Source of the DNA: Natronobeatus ordinarius
GTDB lineage: Archaea; Halobacteriota; Halobacteria; Halobacteriales; Natrialbaceae
DNA length: 64,000 bases
NCBI RefSeq assembly: GCF_024362485.1
Contig: NZ_CP101456.1
Span: 1,116,001 to 1,180,000, forward strand
Direction of reading: 5' to 3'
The position numbers and the translations under genes were made by a program. Positions 30,354 through 39,744 of this stretch are shown here, piece after piece (position 1 is the first letter of the stretch; each line of letters opens with the position of its first letter). A model generated the notes under the pieces. That model had not been told where the DNA came from and did not search any database. It saw only the letters and a program-made list of their open reading frames with translations.

Positions 30354-31514
30354 TCACTGCGAGGCGAGGTCGAACTTCTCGGCTGCGGTCTCCATGTCCT
30401 TGTCGCCCCGGCCGGAGAGGTTCACGAGAATCGTCTCGTGTTCGCCTTCCTCGGCGAGCTGGATCGCTCGCGCGACGGCGTGGCTGGACTCGAGGGCGGG
30501 GATGATCCCCTCGGCTTCGGAGAGTTCACGGAACGCCGCAAGCGCCTCGTCGTCGGTAATACCGGTGTACTCACAGCGGCCGACGGCGCGGAACATGGCG
30601 TGCTCGGGTCCGACGCCGGGGTAGTCGAGGCCTGCCGACACCGAGTGGACCTCGACGTCCTCGTCGATCACGCGCGTCTTCATCCCGTGGATGACCTCGT
30701 CCTCGCCGCTCGCGAGCGGGGCGGCGTGTTTGCTCGAGTCTGCACCCTTCCCGCCGCCCTCGGCACCGTACAGGGCAACGTCGTCGTCGCGGAAGGCGTG
30801 GAACAGCCCGATGGCGTTCGAGCCGCCGCCGACGCAGGCGACCGCCGCGTCCGGCAACCCGCCCGTCCGCGCTCTGAACTGCTCGCGGGCTTCCTCGCCG
30901 ATGACGCTCTGGAAGTCCCGGACCATCCGCGGGAACGGGTCCGGGCCGACGACGCTGCCCACCAGATAGTGGGTGTGATCGACGTTCTGAGCGAAGTCCT
31001 CTAAGGCGGCGTCGACGGCGTCGGCCAGCCCCTCTCCGCCGCGGGTGACCTCGTTGACCGTCGCGCCCAGCAACCGCATGCGGAAGACGTTCATCTGCTG
31101 GCGTTCGACGTCCTTTCTCCCCATGTAAATCTCCGTCTCGAGGTCGAGCAGCGCGCCGATCATCGACGTTGCGACGCCGTGCTGGCCCGCCCCGGTTTCG
31201 GCGATCAGGCGGGGCCTGCCGGCCTTTTTCGCCAGCAGGCCCTGGCCGAGCACGTTGTTGATCTTGTGCGCGCCGCCGTGGAGTAAGTCCTCGCGTTTGA
31301 GGTAGATGTCCGCCCCGTAGCGCTCGCTGAGCGTCTTCGCGTGGGTGATCGGCGTCGGCCGCCCGGCGTACTCCTCGAGTAACTGTCGGAACTCGGTCTG
31401 GAACTCGTCAGTTTGGCTCACCTCGTCGTAGGAGTTGGCCAGTTGCTCGAGTGGGTCCTGCAACGGTTCGGGGACGTATCGCCCGCCGTAGCCTTCGAAC
31501 TCTCCCTGGGACAT
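30354..31514 (-). CDS. trpB: Tryptophan synthase beta chain (orphan copy)
   Basis: The 386-residue PLP enzyme shows YVPEPLQDPLEQL, the PLP-lysine motif LLHGGAHKINNVLGQ (Lys near 86), GAGQHGVATSMIGAL, the phosphate loop CVGGGSNAIGLFHAF (near 228-242) and NLSGRGDKDM. It joins indole and serine to make tryptophan. No trpA or other trp gene is adjacent, so this is either a stand-alone copy (TrpB1-type by sequence) or part of a split pathway. A TATA-like GTATTTTTAC at 31537-31546 predicts a near-leaderless start. Confidence 0.94.
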   Translation of the reverse strand: MSQGEFEGYGGRYVPEPLQDPLEQLANSYDEVSQTDEFQTEFRQLLEEYAGRPTPITHAKTLSERYGADIYLKREDLLHGGAHKINNVLGQGLLAKKAGRPRLIAETGAGQHGVATSMIGALLDLETEIYMGRKDVERQQMNVFRMRLLGATVNEVTRGGEGLADAVDAALEDFAQNVDHTHYLVGSVVGPDPFPRMVRDFQSVIGEEAREQFRARTGGLPDAAVACVGGGSNAIGLFHAFRDDDVALYGAEGGGKGADSSKHAAPLASGEDEVIHGMKTRVIDEDVEVHSVSAGLDYPGVGPEHAMFRAVGRCEYTGITDDEALAAFRELSEAEGIIPALESSHAVARAIQLAEEGEHETILVNLSGRGDKDMETAAEKFDLASQ

Positions 31515-31655
31515 GGACTCCTATATCCGCTGAGGGTAAAAATACGTTCCGTGACGTGCATGGTTGATCATTCAGACCCGACTTCGGCGAGTGTGGCCCG
31601 GAACTCTCCAGAGCGGTTACTCGAGCGGCGCTGCTGGGACGACCTAGTGCTTTGC

Positions 31656-31720
31656 CAAGCCTAGTCTGCAGGGTCGAATTCGTCGCCGAAGGCCGGTTCG
31701 ACCCTGCAGTCGACGCTTGG
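31656..31720. repeat. Long interrupted palindrome after the pilin gene
   Basis: CCAAGC (31656-31661) and CTGCAGGGTCGAA (31666-31678) are mirrored by TTCGACCCTGCAG (31697-31709) and GCTTGG (31715-31720). The two stems total 19 bp around an 18-base loop. It starts 9 bases after the stop of the minus-strand pilin gene, so it may be a terminator or an mRNA-stabilising hairpin. Confidence 0.6.
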
Positions 31721-31728
31721 TGGAGTAC

Positions 31729-32145
31729 TTAGCCGGACACGTCGTAGCTATCGACCAGCGCCGACTGTGACCCGCTGGACCAGATCACCTGGATCGTCTC
31801 CCCTTCCAGGCTGATTCCGCCACAACCGCCACGAGTAACTGTCACAGTGTCGCCGGCCTCGATGTCGTCGCGCCCATCCCAGGCGTCGCAGGTCTGACCG
31901 TCGACGCGGATTTCGGTGTTCGCTTCGGTGAGCCCCTCTGCCGAGGCGACGGCGATCGTGACCTCGAGATCGCTCCCACTGTCGTCCTCGCTGTACACCA
32001 GATCGGCGTCCGGCGTGCGCTCGAACGGAGTGCCGAGGACCATAGTCGAGATGATCGCCATCGAGGCGACCACAATTCCAACGAGGAGGATAACCCCCAC
32101 GACGGGGGACACGGCGTCGTCAGCCGGGAGCCGGCGTACCTGCAT
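31729..32145 (-). CDS. Type IV pilin-like protein
   Basis: The 138-residue product has the archaeal pilin N-terminus: a short charged leader (MQVRRLPADD), then AVSPVVGVILLVGIVVASMA, the hydrophobic helix typical of haloarchaeal type IV pilins. The rest is a Thr/Asp-rich beta-type domain with two Cys (QTCDAWDGRD, RGGCGG) that could form a disulphide. The ATG at 32145 gives a minimal leader peptide, and CTTAAAT at about 32171 fits a leaderless start. A surface filament or anchor is inferred. Confidence 0.85.
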   Translation of the reverse strand: MQVRRLPADDAVSPVVGVILLVGIVVASMAIISTMVLGTPFERTPDADLVYSEDDSGSDLEVTIAVASAEGLTEANTEIRVDGQTCDAWDGRDDIEAGDTVTVTRGGCGGISLEGETIQVIWSSGSQSALVDSYDVSG

Positions 32146-32258
32146 CGCCGATATGATAGGTGGTACGACCATTTAAGCCCTTGTGTAATCGGTCGAACCG
32201 CCAGCAATGAAGGAACGATAGCTCTCGACCAGCCTCGACTCGAGTCACTCGACGGGCG

Positions 32259-33116
32259 TCACGCCTCTTCCCGTTCGACGACGACGGCTACCTCGTCGGC
32301 CAGCGCCTCGAGGTCGGCCCGGAGCGACTCGCGACCTGCCTCGAGGTCGTCGTCGACGCCGGGGAGCTGGTCTGCCAGGAGTTCGGTGTACTCACGGCGG
32401 CGGTCGAGGTCGTCCTCGAAGGACTGCTGGAACGAGCGAACGGTGTCGGCGTGGGACTGCGGATCGCGGTTCGCCCACGCGGTCAGGTAGCCCATGACGG
32501 TGTCGTCGACGTCGCGCTCGACCGGGTCGTCGGCGACCAGGTTGTACCAGTAGTTCACGTAGTTCATCGTCGCGATGCGTCGCGACCAGGAGAGGTCGGC
32601 GACCCGGTCGGCGTCGACCGACAGGACGGTGTCGGCAGTGTACGTGACAGTGACGCCCGCTCCGTCGGCGTCGGATTGCGTTCGCGTTTCGTCGGTCGCC
32701 TCGTCGGTCACGAGAACGCGAACGACGTCACGGCGCTCGAGCGGGAGGTCCATTGGCTTCTCCCGGTAGTAGAAGTACAGCGCGAGCCCCGCGACGAGCA
32801 AGGAGAGAAAAATCGTGGGGATCATGAAGACGAAGCTGACGACGATGACCATCGCACTGTGCGGGCCGTAGGGCCGGTAGGGGATCGCCCCGGCGTCGAC
32901 CGCCGCGCGGCGGGTAACGACGGTGGCATCGGCTTCGCTCGCGTTCTCGGTCGTCTTCGAGGACGATTCGTCCCCGTCGGCGAACGCCGCCAGCGCGCGT
33001 GCTACAGCCCGGCGGAGCGTGTGCGCGTCGACCCCCGCGTACTCCCTCGTCGTCGAGATCGGTGCGTCCCCGGGCGCGTCGCGCGCGTCGGGGTGCCCGG
33101 CGTCGTCCGTTCCCAT
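32259..33116 (-). CDS. Membrane protein of unknown function
   Basis: The 285-residue product has an acidic N-terminal half with a predicted helix, one or two hydrophobic helices at about residues 88-118 (MVIVVSFVFMIPTIFLSLLV), then a soluble domain with VVRVLVTDEATDET and a helical, Asp/Arg-rich C-terminal part likely to form a coiled coil (residues 215-285). The ATG at 33116 is confirmed in the sequence. No family recognised. Confidence 0.72.
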   Translation of the reverse strand: MGTDDAGHPDARDAPGDAPISTTREYAGVDAHTLRRAVARALAAFADGDESSSKTTENASEADATVVTRRAAVDAGAIPYRPYGPHSAMVIVVSFVFMIPTIFLSLLVAGLALYFYYREKPMDLPLERRDVVRVLVTDEATDETRTQSDADGAGVTVTYTADTVLSVDADRVADLSWSRRIATMNYVNYWYNLVADDPVERDVDDTVMGYLTAWANRDPQSHADTVRSFQQSFEDDLDRRREYTELLADQLPGVDDDLEAGRESLRADLEALADEVAVVVEREEA

Positions 33117-33255
33117 TCCATCGACTAGATTCGACCGGCGTCACTAAAGGCTCTCGACACTGTGCTGGGTGCGTTGGGAACCTGGCCTGCCGGCCCGTCG
33201 AGTACGTCGACGAACGCCCGATCGTCGGGAATCACCGACGGCAGACGTTCAGTGG

Positions 33256-34209
33256 CTACGATAGCTCCCCGGCGTCTGTGGTCGACTCGACGTACAGCGA
33301 CAGACACCGTTCGCGGACGTCGATCTCGAGTGCCGTCGCCGAGACCAGTTCGCCGTCGAGGCTGAACGTCACCGGCTCTTCCTCGAGTCCTTCGATCGAC
33401 AGCGACGACACCTCGAGTCGGGTGACAGGCGTCAGGTCGCCTTCGAGGAGTCGTGACAGCCGTCCCTCCTCGAGCGTCTCGGGGTCGGGTCGTTCCTCGA
33501 GGATCGTCACCTCGAGCAGGCCGTCCTCGGTACTCGGCCGGTCCCGGCGGCGGACGCTCGGCAGCCGGAACGCGTTTCCGATCAGGACGAGCAGGGCGTC
33601 GCCACGCCACGTCTCGCTTTCGGGCACGCCGGGCTCGAGCGTCACTCGGAGCGGGATTCCGTCGTACTCCGGGAGCAGCCGGAGCGTCGTCAACACGTAC
33701 GCGAGCGGCCCCAGCCGGCGTTTCAACTCGCCCGGCGTCGACGTGTTCGCCTCGGCCGAGATGCCGGCCAGACAGGTGTTCACGAACGGGCGATCGTCTG
33801 CGAACCCGACGTCGATGCGCCGTCGACGTCCCTGGTCGAGGAGGTCGAACCCTCGGTCGACGTCGTCGATCCCGAGCTGCCGCGCGAAGAGGTTGGCGGT
33901 ACCCGTCGGGATCACCGCGACGTCGACCGCCTCGAGCGCGTCCGCGTCGACGAGTCCGTGAACGACCTCGTTGACCGTTCCGTCGCCGCCAGCGACGGCC
34001 ACCAGTGAGGCGCCGTCGGCCGCGGCCTCGCGTGCGAGTCGCCTGGCGTCGCCCGCCGTCTCGGTTTCGCGGACGTCGAACTCCCGCTCGAGCGCCCGTG
34101 CGCGGATCTCCTCGGCGTGGTCGCCCGATCCGCTCGCGGGGTTGCAGACGAGCACTCGGTCGACGCCGCCTGCACGAGTCGTTCGTCGTTCGTCCGCCTG
34201 ACCGTCCAT
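33256..34209 (-). CDS. Diacylglycerol kinase-family lipid kinase
   Basis: The 317-residue protein has the catalytic-domain motifs of the DAGK/YegS family: LVCNPASGSGDHAEEI (near 20), the nucleotide loop VAVAGGDGTVNEVVHGL (near 68) and VIPTGTANLFARQLG (near 98). A C-terminal beta-sandwich contains EEEPVTFSLDGELV. These kinases phosphorylate lipids, and archaeal members may act on ether lipids. The ATG at 34209 is preferred over an upstream start that adds eight residues. Confidence 0.88.
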   Translation of the reverse strand: MDGQADERRTTRAGGVDRVLVCNPASGSGDHAEEIRARALEREFDVRETETAGDARRLAREAAADGASLVAVAGGDGTVNEVVHGLVDADALEAVDVAVIPTGTANLFARQLGIDDVDRGFDLLDQGRRRRIDVGFADDRPFVNTCLAGISAEANTSTPGELKRRLGPLAYVLTTLRLLPEYDGIPLRVTLEPGVPESETWRGDALLVLIGNAFRLPSVRRRDRPSTEDGLLEVTILEERPDPETLEEGRLSRLLEGDLTPVTRLEVSSLSIEGLEEEPVTFSLDGELVSATALEIDVRERCLSLYVESTTDAGELS

Positions 34210-34322
34210 AGCCGACGTTCGAAGACGGGCCACTATAACGGATCGGTCGTCGACCGCGAGCTACAGCTCGCGATGTCGGGTATCTGGCGTCGGCATCGCC
34301 GGGAGCTGAGCTGGCCCGACGG

Positions 34323-35090
34323 TTACTGGAACATCCCCGTCGCCGGCGGCTGTTGCTGTTGTTGGGCCTGCTGTCCTTCGGCCATCTGCTGGTACTGCTC
34401 GGCGATCTGGTGCATCCGCTGTTGGATCTCGTCCGCCTGTTCTTCGAGCGGCGCCGTGTCGATGTCGAAGTCGACTAGCGGCTCCAGCGCGTTCTCGATC
34501 ACCGACTGGGCCGCCCGCGGGTCGGGGAGGAACGGGTGTGCGCGAACGATCAACAGTGCCGCCGGGACGTCGTGCTGGTAACAGCGCCTGACGAGTGCGC
34601 CGGTGACGCCGCCGACGAGTCCGGTTTCCTCGGGCACGTCGATGCCGGCTTCCTCGAGGTCTGCCCTGATCGCCTCGGTCGTCGCGACGCCGGTCACCTC
34701 ACCGATCTGGTCTTCGGACTCGGCGGGCGCGCCTGCAAGGAAGATCGCTCGGCTGAAGTCGTCGGCGAGTTCCTCGAGCACGCACCGGGAGAGCGGTTCG
34801 AACGCCTGCTGTGGGAGGGCAAGATCGCTCTCGAGGGTCATTATCCCCGAGTCGCCTCCCGCGTAGACGCGCACGAGGTCCTGGACGAGTCCGTCTTCGA
34901 ACGTGACGACGGGTGGAAACTCCTCGGACGCGATATTCCCACAGTGGGTGAGCCCGAGCTGTTCGGTGAGCTGGTCGACGGCGATCGCCGCGACCAGGCC
35001 GTGTCCGGGGAGGCCCTCGATGAGCGTCGGGGCGTCGGCGTCGACTTCACAGAGCTGTTCGAACGACGCGGCTGCGTTCTCCTGGGCCAT
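34323..35090 (-). CDS. PAC2-family protein (proteasome assembly chaperone-like)
   Basis: The 255-residue protein opens with TLIEGLPGHGLVAAIAVDQL and shows the archaeal PAC2/PbaB-type pattern (FLAGAPAESEDQIGEVTGVA ... LVGGVTGALVRRCYQ). It ends in a coiled coil and a Gln-rich tail (MAEGQQAQQQQQPP). Archaeal homologues may assist proteasome assembly. ATG at 35090. Confidence 0.87.
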   Translation of the reverse strand: MAQENAAASFEQLCEVDADAPTLIEGLPGHGLVAAIAVDQLTEQLGLTHCGNIASEEFPPVVTFEDGLVQDLVRVYAGGDSGIMTLESDLALPQQAFEPLSRCVLEELADDFSRAIFLAGAPAESEDQIGEVTGVATTEAIRADLEEAGIDVPEETGLVGGVTGALVRRCYQHDVPAALLIVRAHPFLPDPRAAQSVIENALEPLVDFDIDTAPLEEQADEIQQRMHQIAEQYQQMAEGQQAQQQQQPPATGMFQ

Positions 35091-35154
35091 GGTCGCACGT
35101 GGACTGCCAGTGAGATAGGGTTTTGTGCTGTGTGCCCGATTCGGACGGCCGACG

Positions 35155-35439
35155 TCAGGTGTACTGAGCGACGATCACGAGCAGTGCAACTGCGTGCCAG
35201 GCCACGACCGCCGTCTTGGTGCTCGGAGACGCTTCCGGCAACGGCGGGTTTCGGAACGTGCCGGCGTAGACGAAGAGGGTCGCGGCGACCGTCCCGGCGA
35301 CGATGCCGGCTTCCGTCGACACCGGCGTGACGAGCCCGATCAGAACGCCGGCGAGCATGCTCGCCGCGATTCCTACGAGCACCACGTCGTAGTAGTCGAG
35401 ATCGATCACGTGAAGATACCTCCCGTAACGCACGGGCAT
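35155..35439 (-). CDS. Small three-helix membrane protein
   Basis: The 94-residue product has hydrophobic segments near residues 17-38, 44-60 and 75-92 separated by short polar loops (PPLPEASPSTKT). The start ATG at 35439 (MPVRYGRYLHVIDLDYYDVV) gives the first helix directly; longer forms would overlap the peroxiredoxin region. Unknown family. Confidence 0.65.
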   Translation of the reverse strand: MPVRYGRYLHVIDLDYYDVVLVGIAASMLAGVLIGLVTPVSTEAGIVAGTVAATLFVYAGTFRNPPLPEASPSTKTAVVAWHAVALLVIVAQYT

Positions 35440-35604
35440 CGCGCAGTAAAATGTTGGCGTCAGTCCCCACCGCCCTGGAACGACGAACCCACCTGGGCCC
35501 ACGAGAGACGAACCTGTCTCGCAGGAGGGGTCGCCGCCCGTTCGGAGGCGTCGACTCGAGCGTTCGCCGGGAACGTTTTCCTCACGGAACCACTGGGTCG
35601 GTGT

Positions 35605-36096
35605 ATGGTTCGAGCTGGCGATCCAGCACCCGACTTCACGGTACCGAAAGCGGGCGGTGAGGCGTACAACGACCTCGAGGCGTTCACCCTCTCCGACGCG
35701 CTCGGCGACGGTCCGATCGTCCTCGCCTTTTTCCCCGCGGCGTTCACGAGTGGCTGTACGGCGGAGATGTGCGCGTTTCGCGACTCGATGGACGCGTTCG
35801 AGGAACTCGACGCGCAGGTGTACGGCGTCAGCGTCGACCTGCCGTTCGCCCAGAACGTCTGGATCGACGACCACGAGCTTTCGTTCCCGATGCTCTCGGA
35901 CTGGGACCACGAGGTGATCCACGCCTACGACGTCGTCCTCGAGGACATGTACGGCTCGATCGAGGTCGCCCAGCGGAGCGTCTTCGTCCTCGACGCCGAG
36001 GGGACGGTCACCTACCGCTGGGTTCGTGAGGGTGAGAACCCCGACTTCGAGGCGTTCGTCGAGGAGGTCCGGGAGGCCGTCGCGGCTGCGCGCTGA
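35605..36096 (+). CDS. Peroxiredoxin (AhpC/TSA family)
   Basis: The 163-residue protein has the thioredoxin-fold peroxidase motif FFPAAFTSGCTAEMCAFRDS. The peroxidatic Cys is at SGC and a possible resolving Cys four residues later. DFTVPKAGG opens the domain. It reduces peroxides and could work with the ferritin-like proteins in oxidant defence. ATG at 35605. Resembles BCP/AhpE-type peroxiredoxins. Confidence 0.92.
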   Translation: MVRAGDPAPDFTVPKAGGEAYNDLEAFTLSDALGDGPIVLAFFPAAFTSGCTAEMCAFRDSMDAFEELDAQVYGVSVDLPFAQNVWIDDHELSFPMLSDWDHEVIHAYDVVLEDMYGSIEVAQRSVFVLDAEGTVTYRWVREGENPDFEAFVEEVREAVAAAR

Positions 36097-36144
36097 CCGG
36101 CGGGAGACGACACTGGCCCCCTGGTCAGACCACGGCGTCGAAGG

Positions 36145-36816
36145 TCAGACCACGACATCGAACTCCTCGAGCGAGGCGAGTTCGTACGTCGGCTCGTGTT
36201 CGGAGGAGTTCTCGTAACCGAGGGTGATCCAGGCCGAGTCCATCCCCATGGCGTTCGCGCCGGCGACGTCGGCGTAGAGGTTGTCGCCGATGTGGACCGT
36301 GTTCTCGGGTTCGACCCCGAGTCCCGAGAGCGCCAGTTCGAACGGCTTGGCGTGGGGCTTCGGCGGGACGCCGTTTCGAGGATCGACGAAGACGGAGACG
36401 TCGAAGTCGTCGACGATCTCGAGCGCCTCGAGTTTCTGGGTCTGTGTCTCACGGGTGCCATTCGTGATGAGGCCGATCGGGGCGACCTCGCGGGCGACCT
36501 CGAGGGCGGCCTCCGCACCGGCGCGAAACCGAACGCGGGCCGGGTCGACCGTCGAGAGGTACGCCTCGGCGAGGTCGGGCGCGACCGTGGGATCGACGTC
36601 GGCGTTGCGGGCGGCCTCGGTGAACAGCGCCTCGAAGAACTCCTCGTCGGTTTCGGCGTCGTTCACCTCTCGAGCGGCGACCCGGAGGCCGCCGACGGTG
36701 CAGAACTGCTCGATTCCGGCGCGCTCGAACGTCGTCTCGAGCAGCTGCTCGCGACCCTGGATCGGCTCGCAGAGGGTACTGTCGAGATCGAAGTAGATGG
36801 CGTCATATGGAGACAT
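36145..36816 (-). CDS. HAD-superfamily phosphatase
   Basis: The 223-residue protein carries HAD motifs: I, IYFDLDSTLCEP (catalytic Asp near 10 and 12); II, IGLITNGTRETQTQ (near 115); III, Lys in GVPPKPHAKPFELAL; IV, VHIGDNLYADVAGANAMG (near 185). A helical cap follows motif I, as in phosphoglycolate phosphatase-like enzymes. Substrate unknown. Confidence 0.9.
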   Translation of the reverse strand: MSPYDAIYFDLDSTLCEPIQGREQLLETTFERAGIEQFCTVGGLRVAAREVNDAETDEEFFEALFTEAARNADVDPTVAPDLAEAYLSTVDPARVRFRAGAEAALEVAREVAPIGLITNGTRETQTQKLEALEIVDDFDVSVFVDPRNGVPPKPHAKPFELALSGLGVEPENTVHIGDNLYADVAGANAMGMDSAWITLGYENSSEHEPTYELASLEEFDVVV

Positions 36817-36892
36817 GTCGGTGTCTAGTGGTGGGAGTTGCCTGAACGTTTCGGCTGGTGGGTCGGCCGCGATCGACCGAGGACGAGCTCGA

Positions 36893-37795
36893 TCAGGACC
36901 GCTCGACGGCCGTCTCGAGGACGTCGAGGTCGTCGTCGAGGGTCACGCGGAGTTCGTCACCGGCGAGCGGGATGCGGACGTCGAGGACGTACGGATCGCG
37001 CTCGAGCACGCGCGCGTATTCGTCGCTGACGCACCACGGGAGCGTCCAGTAGGGCCGTTCGTCGAGGTGGACGCCGCGCTCGCGGTGAAAACTCACGGTC
37101 TCGGAGTGGTCGAGCAGCCGTAGGCTGGCGGTCGAACAGAGGGTGTGTCCGCACTGTTGGCACTCGTGGTCGAGTCTGACGGCGACGCCGAGACAACACT
37201 CGCCCTCCTCGCGGACGTGGGTCTCCATGCGCCCGCCACACTCGGGACAGACGCCGTCGGCGGCGAGACAGTGCAGGTGGCGCACTCGGTGGTCGAACGC
37301 CTCGGCGACCTCCTCGTGCGTGCGGTCGTTTAACCCGCCGGGTGGGAACGAGTACTCGCCGTGGCCGGCCCGGCAGTCGGTACACTCGATAGCGAGGCGC
37401 TCGTCCTCGTAGACCGCCTGCAGCGGCCCCCCACAGGAGTAACACGCGCCCTGGACGGGGAAAGGCTCGAGCGTCGGATGCTCGTTGAACGAGCCGGCGA
37501 TCACCGAGCGGACGACCTTCTCCCCGGCGTGTTTGAAGTCGTAGCCGCCCTCGACCTGGGCCACGAAGTGGCCCGAAAGCTTCTGGAGGTGGTAGTTGAA
37601 CTGCGCGGAGTCGCGCATCCCGACCTCGCGACGGAGGTCGGAGAACGAGACGGGGCGTTCCTCGGCCGCCCACAGCGCCTCGAGGATCGCCAGCCGCGTC
37701 TCGTTGCCGATCAACGCGAACGCTTCGGCGGGAGCGAGACAGTCGGAGCACTCGAAGAGTCCGTCCGAGTCGCTCGAGACGTCGGATCTGCTCAT
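36893..37795 (-). CDS. ArsR-type winged helix regulator with zinc ribbons
   Basis: The 300-residue protein has an N-terminal HTH (ALIGNETRLAILEALWAA ... SFSDLRREVGMRDSAQFNYH), then zinc-binding CxxC pairs (GACYSCGGP, IECTDCRAG, GVCPECGGR, DHECQQCGHTLC). A C-terminal domain (LPWCVSDEYARVLERDPYVL) follows. The pattern is that of a metal- or ligand-responding transcription regulator of unknown target. ATG at 37795; an upstream GTG adds five residues. Confidence 0.87.
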   Translation of the reverse strand: MSRSDVSSDSDGLFECSDCLAPAEAFALIGNETRLAILEALWAAEERPVSFSDLRREVGMRDSAQFNYHLQKLSGHFVAQVEGGYDFKHAGEKVVRSVIAGSFNEHPTLEPFPVQGACYSCGGPLQAVYEDERLAIECTDCRAGHGEYSFPPGGLNDRTHEEVAEAFDHRVRHLHCLAADGVCPECGGRMETHVREEGECCLGVAVRLDHECQQCGHTLCSTASLRLLDHSETVSFHRERGVHLDERPYWTLPWCVSDEYARVLERDPYVLDVRIPLAGDELRVTLDDDLDVLETAVERS

Positions 37796-38121
37796 GGAAG
37801 CATGTACCACGCCCCCCGGCTAAAACGTTCGCAGAACTGGATTTTTGTAACACGAACGACCATATTGTGGTCACTGCTCGCCCGCCCCAGCTGAAACGGG
37901 GTACACACCGCGAGCAGGTGGCCACTGACGGGAAGCGGCTCCGAAATCGTCGACGGGTGACGTTCGAGGGTGGTCGCGTCTAACGGCCGTCCGTGGGTGC
38001 CAATCGTTCGGGTCGGGCGACCATTTCGTCTCCGTGTGAATTCCGGCCGGTGGGTCGATGACAGAACAGTAGGTTTATCAAGCGCACGGCGGAAGAATCA
38101 CCTAAGATTACTCATCGTCTT
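37796..38121. other. Spacer before the aIF2-gamma operon, with a palindrome
   Basis: No gene seen. GTGGTCACTGCTCGC (37867-37881) is nearly mirrored by GCGAGCAGGTGGCCAC (37910-37925). The part between, CTGAAACGGGGTACACACC, resembles an arm of the TATAGTA palindromic family at 58.6 kb, so it may be a degraded copy. TTTATCA at about 38073-38079 is a likely TATA box for aIF2-gamma, giving a leader of roughly 20 bases. Confidence 0.5.
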
Positions 38122-39354
38122 ATGGCAGGAACTCAACAACCGGAGGTGAACATCGGACTCGTCGGCCACGTCGACCACGGCAAGACGACGCTGGTCCAGG
38201 CACTGAGCGGTTCGTGGACAGACCAGCACTCAGAGGAGATGAAACGCGGTATCTCCATCAGGCTGGGCTATGCTGACGCAGCGTTCCGTCGCTGTCCCGA
38301 CGTGGACGAGCCCGAGTGTTACACCGTCGAGGAGGAGTGTCCGGACGGTTCCGAAAGCGAACCGCTCCGAACCGTTTCGTTCGTCGACGCGCCGGGGCAC
38401 GAGACCTTGATGGCGACGATGCTGTCGGGGGCTGCACTGATGGACGGCGCCGTGCTGGTCGTCAGCGCGAGCGAATCCGTTCCCCAGCCCCAGACCGAAG
38501 AGCACCTGATGGCGCTCGACATCATCGGCATCGAGAACATCGTCATCGCCCAGAACAAAGTCGACTTAGTCGACGCCGAGACGGCCCGGGAGAACTACGA
38601 AGAGATCCAGGCGTTCGTGGAGGGGACCGTCGCCGAAGACGCACCCGTCGTCCCGATCAGCGCGGGGCAGAACGTCAATATCGACCTGCTCATCGCGGCG
38701 ATCGAAGAGCACATCCCGACCCCCGAGCGCGACTCAGACGCCGATCCACGGATGCACGTCGCCCGCAGCTTCGACATCAACAAGCCGGGCACCACGTGGG
38801 AGAACCTCCACGGCGGCGTCCTCGGCGGGAGCCTGGTCGAGGGCCAACTCGAGGTCGGCGACGACCTCGAGATCCGCCCCGGCCGTGAGGTCGAAACGGG
38901 TGGCCAGACCCAGTACGAGCCGATCCAGACGTCGGTTCGCTCGCTCCAGGCCGGCGGTGAAGGCGTCGAGACGGCCACGCCCGGCGGACTGCTGGGCGTT
39001 GGTACGGCGCTCGATCCATCACTCACGAAAGGTGACGCCCTCGCCGGCCGCGTGGCTGGCCCACCGGGAACGCTCCCCCCGACCTGGGAGGAGTTCACCA
39101 TGGACGTCGACTTACTCGAACGCGTCGTCGGCGCTGACGGCACCACCGAGGTCGACGAGATCAGCACGGGCGAGCCGCTGATGATGACCGTCGGGACGGC
39201 GACGACCGTCGGCGCGGTGACGTCAGCACGTGCCGACGAGTGTGAGGTCCGGCTCAAACGCCCCATCTGTGCCGAGCCGGGCGCGAAGATCGCGATCAAC
39301 CGCCGCATCGGCGCACGCTGGCGACTGATCGGCGTCGGACAGCTCAACGAATAG
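38122..39354 (+). CDS. eif2g: Translation initiation factor aIF2 gamma subunit
   Basis: The 410-residue GTPase has G1 [16 protein letters not shown] (near 12), a zinc-knuckle-like Cys set ([20 protein letters not shown]), G3 [15 protein letters not shown] and G4 AQNKVDL. EF-Tu-like domains II and III follow. With alpha and beta it delivers initiator tRNA to the small subunit. It heads an operon: the next gene starts directly after its stop. ATG at 38122. Confidence 0.97.
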   Translation: MAGTQQPEVNIGLVGHVDHGKTTLVQALSGSWTDQHSEEMKRGISIRLGYADAAFRRCPDVDEPECYTVEEECPDGSESEPLRTVSFVDAPGHETLMATMLSGAALMDGAVLVVSASESVPQPQTEEHLMALDIIGIENIVIAQNKVDLVDAETARENYEEIQAFVEGTVAEDAPVVPISAGQNVNIDLLIAAIEEHIPTPERDSDADPRMHVARSFDINKPGTTWENLHGGVLGGSLVEGQLEVGDDLEIRPGREVETGGQTQYEPIQTSVRSLQAGGEGVETATPGGLLGVGTALDPSLTKGDALAGRVAGPPGTLPPTWEEFTMDVDLLERVVGADGTTEVDEISTGEPLMMTVGTATTVGAVTSARADECEVRLKRPICAEPGAKIAINRRIGARWRLIGVGQLNE

Positions 39355-39744
39355 ATGACGCGGCGCGTAGCCCTCGATACGAGCGCACTCATGATGCCGG
39401 TCGAACTCGACGTGCGACTGTTCGACGAACTCGATCGCGTACTCGACGGTGCACTCGAGCTGGTTACGCCACAGCCGGTCGTCGAGGAGCTTCGGCGACT
39501 CTCCGAGAAGGGCGGTACCGAGGGAACGGCGGCGTCGGTCGGCCACGACCTGGCGACCGAGCGCTGTCTCGCCGTCGACACCGAAGCCTCCTACGCCGAC
39601 GATGCGCTGGTCGAACTCGCCTACGAGGGCGTCGTCGACTACGTCGCCACCAACGACGTCGGGCTACGAGACCGGGTGCTCGCGGAGAACGTACCGGTAA
39701 TTGCATTACGCGGGAGAAACAAACTAGGGATTACTCGACCATAG
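39355..39744 (+). CDS. PIN-domain nuclease (FCF1/Utp24-like)
   Basis: The 129-residue protein has the acidic residues of PIN nucleases: Asp in VALDTSALMMPVELDV, Glu in PQPVVEELRRLS, Asp in SYADDALVELA and Asp in VATNDVGLRDRV. It resembles the archaeal PIN proteins linked to Fcf1/Utp24, which cut pre-rRNA. It starts on the base after the aIF2-gamma stop and ends on the base before Rpo7, so it is fully operonic. Confidence 0.9.
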   Translation: MTRRVALDTSALMMPVELDVRLFDELDRVLDGALELVTPQPVVEELRRLSEKGGTEGTAASVGHDLATERCLAVDTEASYADDALVELAYEGVVDYVATNDVGLRDRVLAENVPVIALRGRNKLGITRP

